Shown here piece after piece: positions 59,359-64,000 of a stretch of DNA of 64,000 nucleotides. Both the position numbers and the translations under genes were made by a program. The notes below the pieces were generated by a model, which was not told the origin of the DNA, made no database searches, and saw only the letters and a program-made list of their open reading frames with translations. Position 1 is the first letter of the stretch; each line of letters begins with the position of its first letter. Origin of the DNA: Armatimonadota bacterium (GTDB lineage: Bacteria; Armatimonadota; UBA5829; DSUL01); assembly GCA_025998755.1 (NCBI GenBank), contig AP024674.1, positions 2,372,162-2,436,161 of the forward strand, written 5' to 3'.

Positions 59359-60879
59359 ATGAAGACTCAAAAGGTGATTGCGACGAACCGGAGGCTGATG
59401 CGGCTCTGCCTCTTTCTGGCCGCCCTGAACATCTTGACCTTGAAGGTGTGCTCCGCCTCTTACCTCCCTGTCAGCGTCAGCGCGAGCGGAACTCTGGGGT
59501 ATCCACCCTACGATGATCCTCTGGCCGCATTGCATCGCCCTTCGCTGTATGTGCAGGATCCCGGATTCCCCCCGTTCGTGCCACCGGCTAAGTTTGCGGT
59601 TTCAATGGTCTATTCGGCCTGGGGCACAGGAGCGTCCGGCGAAAAGTTGATCGTAACGCTTCGGGAGGGCGCCTCTCTGACTGCCGAGTTCAACCCGCCA
59701 CTGATGGACGATCCGGCGAACTGGTATGGCAAAGACTTTCTGGTCTTTGGAAACTCGTTCTTCGGGGCGTCCGCGTTCGTGCAGGCTGACTCCGACATGG
59801 AGTTGATCTCCATCCGCGGCAGTGAAATGGTTTCGGCAGAACCGATGACCGTCAGTGTCAGTCAAGACGGGGTCACCTGGTATTCCTACTCCTCTGGGCC
59901 ATTCGCGGACAGCTTTGCTCCCACTCAGGCGTTCGCTTGGGACCGGGTACAGAAGCGGTGGGGGCCGGAGCTGGACTTCACCCGGCCTCTGCCGGCCGGA
60001 CTGACGGCGGCGGATTTCGCGGGCCTGAAGGTGGCAGACGCCATCGATCTCTATCGCGACTCCGCAGGCGGCACGGCGTTCGATCTTGCAGATCTCCCGT
60101 TGCCCGTGCATCCGATCACAGGCCGGAAATGGGCAAGGTTCGTCCGGGTAACCGCAGACCGGCTCGATGAAGATGGCTTCGCCCTGGAGGGCGAGGTAGA
60201 CGCTTTCGCCCGCGTTTCCCACGCCCGGCCGGAGGTGTCTATCGGGTCGGCGAAGCTGCTCCCGGACGGAGCCCGGGTGGACCTGAAGCCGGCCATCGTC
60301 TCGGCTGGGACCTTCGAGGCCGGCCCGTTCTGCTACATCCTATCGCCGGACCGCTCAGCGGGCGTCCGCGTGCTGGGTCGGGTGGTCCCGCAGGGCCGTC
60401 TGGTATCTCTCACGGGCGTGATGGAAACTGAAGACGGCGAGCGCGTCCTTCGAGCCACATCGCTTCAGGATCTGGGAGAGACCGCCCTTCCCGCGCCCGT
60501 CGCTCTCAGGGTCAGTCAGGCCGGAGGGGGACCTTTCCATCATGATCCCGCCACCGGCGCGGGCCAGGAGGGAGTCGTAGGAGGGGCCGGTCTGAATACT
60601 GTGGGACTCCCCGCAAGGCTGCACGGCAAAGTGATATCGGTGGCTGCGCAGGCAGAGACGTTCACCCTGGATGACGGCAGTGGCCCTCCGCTGGAGTGCC
60701 GCGCCCCGCGCAACCCGGACGGATCCGGGTCCGTGCATCCCGGGTTTTCGTTGCCCCAAGTCGGAGCGTTCGTAGAGGTTGCCGGCATAATCTCTGTGCG
60801 CCGCGAATCGCAAGGAGGTCTGAAGCCTGTCCTCTTGCTGCGCAAGCCCGCGGATCTGAGGCTTCTGGCCCTGCCCTGA
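59359..60879 (+). CDS. Exported surface protein with jelly-roll/OB-like domains
   Basis: 506 aa. Signal peptide: MRLCLFLAALNILTLKVCSA after a basic start. Residues 30-220 contain KFAVSMVYSAWGTG, LREGASLTAEFNPPL, GKDFLVFGNSFFGASAF, TVSVSQDGVTWYSY and WARFVRVTADRL, a beta-sandwich pattern that I remember from surface proteins in B12-regulated loci of Bacteroidota; I could not check it. The C-terminal 200 residues are OB-like (FCYILSPDRSAGVRVLG, GGAGLNTVGLPARLHGKV, FTLDDGSGPPLECR) and match the C-termini at 9307 and 12801. A GTG at 59344 (GTGA overlap) is an alternative start. Last gene of the riboswitch unit. Confidence 0.7.
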   Translation: MKTQKVIATNRRLMRLCLFLAALNILTLKVCSASYLPVSVSASGTLGYPPYDDPLAALHRPSLYVQDPGFPPFVPPAKFAVSMVYSAWGTGASGEKLIVTLREGASLTAEFNPPLMDDPANWYGKDFLVFGNSFFGASAFVQADSDMELISIRGSEMVSAEPMTVSVSQDGVTWYSYSSGPFADSFAPTQAFAWDRVQKRWGPELDFTRPLPAGLTAADFAGLKVADAIDLYRDSAGGTAFDLADLPLPVHPITGRKWARFVRVTADRLDEDGFALEGEVDAFARVSHARPEVSIGSAKLLPDGARVDLKPAIVSAGTFEAGPFCYILSPDRSAGVRVLGRVVPQGRLVSLTGVMETEDGERVLRATSLQDLGETALPAPVALRVSQAGGGPFHHDPATGAGQEGVVGGAGLNTVGLPARLHGKVISVAAQAETFTLDDGSGPPLECRAPRNPDGSGSVHPGFSLPQVGAFVEVAGIISVRRESQGGLKPVLLLRKPADLRLLALP

Positions 60880-60991
60880 AAACCTACCCGGCAGGACTCA
60901 GGCGGTCCCTGGGGTAACTCTATATCTGGCTTGACGCCGGCCGGGCGGAGATGTTCCCGCCCGGCCGCGCGCGCCGGGGGAGCCTCGGGAA

Positions 60992-61708
60992 ATGACGACT
61001 GCCTTTCAGGAACTGTTGGCGCTTCAGCAGATAGACTCCCGCATCCAGGAGCTGGAACGGGAACTGTCGGGACTGGATACGGGTGCGCAGGCGGGACGGG
61101 TGCGGGACGCCGCCCGCGCAAGGTTGGACTCCGCCACCGCTGAGCTCCGGCGCATCGAGTCCGAACTGGCGGACACAGAACTCGCCATCAAAAGCGCGGA
61201 ATCGAAGATTCGCGAGATCGAGGTACGGATGTACTCCGGCAAGGTCACCAATCCTAAAGAGCTGGAGTCTCTCTCACAGGAGGTGGAGATGCTCAAGCGA
61301 AACCAGGACAAACTGGAGACGCGTGAGCTGGAGCTGATGGACGAGCAGGAGGCCGCAAGAGAGACCGCTGCGAAAGCCCGCATCCTGTTCCAGAGGAAGC
61401 AGAAGGAGTACGATGACATCGTCGCATCTGCAAGAGCGCGACGGGCGGAGCTGGAAGGCGAACTGGCGCAGGCCCGCGCCTCGCGAGAGGAGCAGGCGGG
61501 GCGGATGAAGGCAGCCTGGGAGGATCTGCTCCGCCGCTATGAGAGCCTGCGCCCCAGGCTGGGAGGTGTGGCTGTGGCGGCGGTGCAGAACGGCTGCTGC
61601 GGGGTTTGCAAAGTGCGCATCTCCAGCCAGGTGCTGACCGCCATCGAGAAAGGCGAAGGGGTCGTCATCTGCGATTCCTGCGCCCGGATTCTGGTTGCCG
61701 GGCAGTAA
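60992..61708 (+). CDS. Coiled-coil zinc-ribbon protein (DUF164/C4-type)
   Basis: 238 aa. Residues 5-180 form a long coiled coil (LLALQQIDSRIQELERELSG, SGKVTNPKELESLSQEVEMLKRNQ), and the C-terminus has a zinc ribbon (CCGVCKVRISSQVL, GEGVVICDSCARIL). This is the conserved bacterial protein of the CT398 type; some homologues interact with sigma-54 and type III secretion, but function in most bacteria is unknown. The GGGGGAG site precedes the ATG. It is followed after 110 nt by the sigma-factor operon. Confidence 0.88.
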   Translation: MTTAFQELLALQQIDSRIQELERELSGLDTGAQAGRVRDAARARLDSATAELRRIESELADTELAIKSAESKIREIEVRMYSGKVTNPKELESLSQEVEMLKRNQDKLETRELELMDEQEAARETAAKARILFQRKQKEYDDIVASARARRAELEGELAQARASREEQAGRMKAAWEDLLRRYESLRPRLGGVAVAAVQNGCCGVCKVRISSQVLTAIEKGEGVVICDSCARILVAGQ

Positions 61709-61766
61709 ACGGAAACGGTTGGTTACGGATGCGCGGGGCGCAAAACTTTCCCCGCCGGGATCTAGT

Positions 61767-61820
61767 CATAGGAGTTGACGGAGGGCGGACCGCAGGGAAA
61801 GGTCCGCGTCAACTGCTATG
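61767..61820 (+). promoter_or_regulatory. Long hairpin sequestering the start codon of the ECF sigma gene
   Basis: CATAG (61767-61771), AGTTGACG (61773-61780) and CGGACC (61786-61791) pair with GGTCCG (61801-61806), CGTCAACT (61807-61814) and CTATG (61816-61820). That is 19 paired bases with one-base and five-base interruptions. The sigma ATG (61818-61820) lies in the outer stem. No T-run follows, so it is not a terminator. Confidence 0.6.
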
Positions 61821-62384
61821 GCTCACGCGACGGTTCTGGCGAAGGTGAGAGAGAGTCCGGCAGGCGATGACGACCGGATACTGGTCGAGCGCTTTCAGCG
61901 CGGCGACGATTCGGCGTTCGATACGCTGGTAGGCCGGCACGAGGAGTTCGTCTACAACATCTGCCTGGGCATATTGAACAGCACGGACGACGCCGACGAC
62001 GCCGTGCAGGAGACCTTCCTGGCAGCCTACCGCGCGCTCAAAAAGTTCCGGGGAGATTCCAAGGTCTCCACCTGGCTGTACCGTATCGCCGTGCGCGAGT
62101 GCCTGGACATCTCCCGCAGACGCAAACGCTCCTCTAGTCTCGACGAGATCGTAAACGAGCCGTCGGTCGGCGACGGGGCGGACGATCGGGCTTTGGCGGG
62201 CATGGTGCGCGCCACGCTGGACGAGTTGCCCGCTCATTACCGCTCGGCTCTCGTGCTCCGCTACTACGGCGGATTGTCCTATGATGAGATCGCAGAAGCC
62301 ATGGGAAGCACCCCGGGGCGCGTCAAGATGATGCTGCATCGCGCGCGAAGGGCATTCCAGAATCGCTGGCCGGAGCAGGGATAG
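61818..62384 (+). CDS. ECF-type sigma-70 factor
   Basis: 188 aa. Region 2 reads FDTLVGRHEEFVYNICLGIL, DDADDAVQETFLAAYRALKKF and VSTWLYRIAVRECLD; region 4 reads LPAHYRSALVLRYYGGLSYDEIAEAM followed by GRVKMMLHRARRAF. No region 3 is present, so it is an ECF sigma. No ribosome site precedes the ATG; GTG 61845 is an alternative start with no better site. It is followed 15 nt later by its anti-sigma factor, which probably holds it at the membrane. Confidence 0.92.
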   Translation: MAHATVLAKVRESPAGDDDRILVERFQRGDDSAFDTLVGRHEEFVYNICLGILNSTDDADDAVQETFLAAYRALKKFRGDSKVSTWLYRIAVRECLDISRRRKRSSSLDEIVNEPSVGDGADDRALAGMVRATLDELPAHYRSALVLRYYGGLSYDEIAEAMGSTPGRVKMMLHRARRAFQNRWPEQG

Positions 62385-62399
62385 GGAACAACAAGTACG

Positions 62400-63284
62400 A
62401 TGTACCGGTGCAGGCGATACATCGATCAGTTTTCGGACTATATTGACGGCGAGCTGACTTCCGCCGAGCGGGACGAGCTCTCGCGCCATCTGGCGGAGTG
62501 CGGTGCCTGCGCGCGGGAGTTCGAAGGGTTCCGGCGGGCGCATGAGGCGCTGTGTGTGCTGGCCCGGCCGGTGCAGGGCCGCCCGGTTCTCGCCAGTGTG
62601 CGAGCGCGAATCCGCCAGGAGGAGGAGCGCCGCAGACGCCTCCTCTGGAGATGGCTTCCCGCTCCCGCTCTTGCAGCGGCAGCTCTTGCCGTGGCGGTCA
62701 TCCTGCTGCGGAACGCTGTACCTGTGCCGCAGGACGTGGCCGTCGCGCCTCCGCCGGCGTCTGTCACGGCTCCCGCTCCCCTCCCTGCGCAGCCCGCCGT
62801 GGAGGTGGCCCGGGAGCAGCCTGCCCGGCCCTCTCCGGCGCTTGCTCCGACAGTGACACACAAGCCTGACCGCCCTCCGCAGATGCGGGATATGCGGGCG
62901 CCCGCCAGGCCGCGCCCGGCGCCTTTGGTCCGCGTGGCCAAAACCGCGCCGACGGTTGCGCCTGCGCTCGCGCCTGTTGCTCCTGCCGTGCGTCCGGAGC
63001 CTGACGTCAGGGCAGTCCCGGTGGAGCCGAAGATCGTGGTGGTGGCTTACCGGCCTCCCGCCAACTACTGCGCCCACTTCACGGACCCCGTCTCGGGCGC
63101 AGGAATCGCCGAAGTCTCCGTGAATTCAACCTATGCGCCGGACGGGACGGTGCGCAGCGCTAAGGTCGTGCTGCACTTCCCGGCGGCTGCGAAAGCTGCA
63201 GAAAGCAATGACGAGAAGAGCGACAGGTCTATTGATAGCAGCGACGGTCGCGCTTGGCCTATTCTGCTTCCCGGCGTCATTTGA
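62400..63284 (+). CDS. Membrane-bound anti-sigma factor with zinc-finger HC2 domain
   Basis: 294 aa. The zf-HC2 zinc site is H-x3-C-x2-C in HLAECGACAREFE, with DYIDGELTSAERDELSRHL before it. One transmembrane segment (PAPALAAAALAVAVILL, about 95-112) follows, then a long Pro/Ala/Val-rich periplasmic region and a small C-terminal domain (ISVNSTYAPDGTVRSAKVV-like) resembling a TonB-C beta segment. It should bind the ECF sigma encoded upstream. The last 77 nt overlap the next gene in another frame. Confidence 0.86.
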   Translation: MYRCRRYIDQFSDYIDGELTSAERDELSRHLAECGACAREFEGFRRAHEALCVLARPVQGRPVLASVRARIRQEEERRRRLLWRWLPAPALAAAALAVAVILLRNAVPVPQDVAVAPPPASVTAPAPLPAQPAVEVAREQPARPSPALAPTVTHKPDRPPQMRDMRAPARPRPAPLVRVAKTAPTVAPALAPVAPAVRPEPDVRAVPVEPKIVVVAYRPPANYCAHFTDPVSGAGIAEVSVNSTYAPDGTVRSAKVVLHFPAAAKAAESNDEKSDRSIDSSDGRAWPILLPGVI

Positions 63285-64000
63285 GCCGGCGCTGGCGCAG
63301 GGAGGGCTGGTAAGCTGCTCCGTCACCGATGTTCCGGTGCGGCTGGCCATCAAGGTGCTCTGGTCGTCCGGAGCACCGCAGGGCAGCGCGTATGAGGTCT
63401 CGCCGGACGTGCCAGAGGAGACACGGGTGACGCTGTCTCTGGAAAATGTGCCGTTCGAGGCCGCACTGGACGCGTTCTGCCGCGCCGCGGGACTGAAGTT
63501 CGAGGTGCGCGACAACCGTTATCTGTTCTCGCGCAGCGATCGCCGGGCGTCCAGTATCTCCATCGTCCGATCCGGGGACCGGGTGAGTTGGAAGCTGCGG
63601 GATGCGGATCCGCTGGAAGTGCTTCTGCAGCTGCTGGAGGCATTCGGCAAGAAGGCGGAGTTGAAGCTGGATCAGGACCCGTCCACAGAGCTTCAGGAAC
63701 AGGCGCGTCGGTACGCTCAGGAGCTTCAGCAGGCGCAACAGGCTCCTCCCGCCGAGCAGGCCAACAGGATCCGTGAGATCCAAAGGGATGCCGAGCGCTT
63801 CCTCAAGCCGCCAAAGAGACTGCCAGCCGGTTCTTCGAGGTCCATTAGCATCGAGCAGACGCAGGTGCCCTTCTCTGAAGCTCTGGACGTTTTGGGCAAC
63901 GCGGGCGGGTTCCTGTGGTTCCGGGGACCAGAGGGAAGGATCCTGGTGCGGGACACGGCTTCGCCGGATGTCATCCGTAGCATCTTTCAGAGAGAGGGGG
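63208..64000 (+). CDS. Exported protein with secretin-N/STN-like repeats, partial
   Basis: The frame from ATG 63208 is open to the window end (264 residues seen). It begins with a good signal peptide (MTRRATGLLIAATVALGLF, then ASFEPALAQ). Two similar blocks, SCSVTDVPVRLAIKVLWSSG with LSLENVPFEAALDAFCRAAGLKFEVRDNRYLFS, and later ISIEQTQVPFSEALDVLGNAGGFLWFRGPEGRILV, look like STN/secretin short domains (a beta-strand, ANFxxxxxLLA-type helix). Between them lies a Gln-rich coiled segment. It overlaps the anti-sigma gene by 77 nt. It may be the target or sensor of the sigma system. Confidence 0.7.
   Translation, partial: MTRRATGLLIAATVALGLFCFPASFEPALAQGGLVSCSVTDVPVRLAIKVLWSSGAPQGSAYEVSPDVPEETRVTLSLENVPFEAALDAFCRAAGLKFEVRDNRYLFSRSDRRASSISIVRSGDRVSWKLRDADPLEVLLQLLEAFGKKAELKLDQDPSTELQEQARRYAQELQQAQQAPPAEQANRIREIQRDAERFLKPPKRLPAGSSRSISIEQTQVPFSEALDVLGNAGGFLWFRGPEGRILVRDTASPDVIRSIFQREG

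Noticed and set aside
1-64000. CRISPR array, IS elements, rRNA or tRNA genes
   Set aside because: No regularly spaced repeats, transposase genes, terminal inverted repeats, rRNA segments or cloverleaf sequences were seen on either strand.

Overview
The window is a GC-rich bacterial chromosome segment with dense coding on both strands. Several features suggest a diderm member of the Terrabacteria, most likely an Armatimonadota-type organism: PEP-CTERM surface proteins, a DUF1559-type pseudopilin, a SigH-like sigma factor, the order dprA-topA-trmFO, Tat-exported Gfo/Idh/MocA oxidoreductases and many sugar kinases. This placement is inference, because no rRNA or tRNA gene is present to settle it. 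I saw no CRISPR array, insertion sequence, prophage or origin.

Layout. 0-8.4 kb: the end of a GH116 glycosidase, a sugar oxidoreductase, a sirohaem nitrite/sulfite reductase, L-ribulokinase, a PEP-CTERM protein, a SigH-like sigma factor and a MEMO-family protein. 8.4-15.4 kb: two strong promoters, a LacI-type operator and two large secreted proteins with related OB-like C-termini, one split by an in-frame amber codon. 15.6-23.8 kb: a PfkB-type sugar kinase, pfkA, ndk, a decayed DUF2339 gene, a CheX-like/CheY pair, ApbE and two Tat oxidoreductases. 24.2-30.1 kb: a ROK-like protein, a PIG-L deacetylase, a large galactokinase-like GHMP kinase, a small exported protein and a DUF1003 protein. 30.1-38.4 kb: mfd and a four-gene overlapping glycan operon. 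38.4-45.8 kb: a candidate terminated small RNA, an exported PQQ-type propeller protein, dprA, topA and trmFO. 45.8-54.2 kb: a PEP-CTERM gene behind a sigma-54 promoter, a zinc-ribbon/STAS pair, and a long minus-strand run from a metallophosphoesterase to hisI and an amidohydrolase. 54.3-57.3 kb: an operon led by a MntA-HepT toxin-antitoxin pair. 57.3-60.9 kb: a cobalamin riboswitch followed by three exported proteins. 61-64 kb: a coiled-coil zinc-ribbon protein, then an ECF sigma factor, its anti-sigma factor and a secreted protein that runs off the window.

How it works together. Much of the content is saccharolytic (GH116, AraB, PfkB-type kinase, PfkA, ROK, PIG-L, GHMP kinase, Gfo/Idh/MocA enzymes). 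A shared TGTAACCG-type pseudo-palindrome upstream of three units suggests a LacI-family sugar regulon. A second theme is regulated display of surface proteins: one PEP-CTERM gene has a sigma-54 promoter and another lies behind a B12 riboswitch.

The most interesting unit is 57.35-60.88 kb. A sigma-70 promoter, a cobalamin riboswitch and an intrinsic terminator are followed by a PEP-CTERM protein resembling the DUF4430/transcobalamin C-terminal domain, a pseudopilin and a large exported protein. I read this as a candidate corrinoid-responsive surface system, possibly for B12 capture. The riboswitch is well supported; the protein roles are hypotheses.
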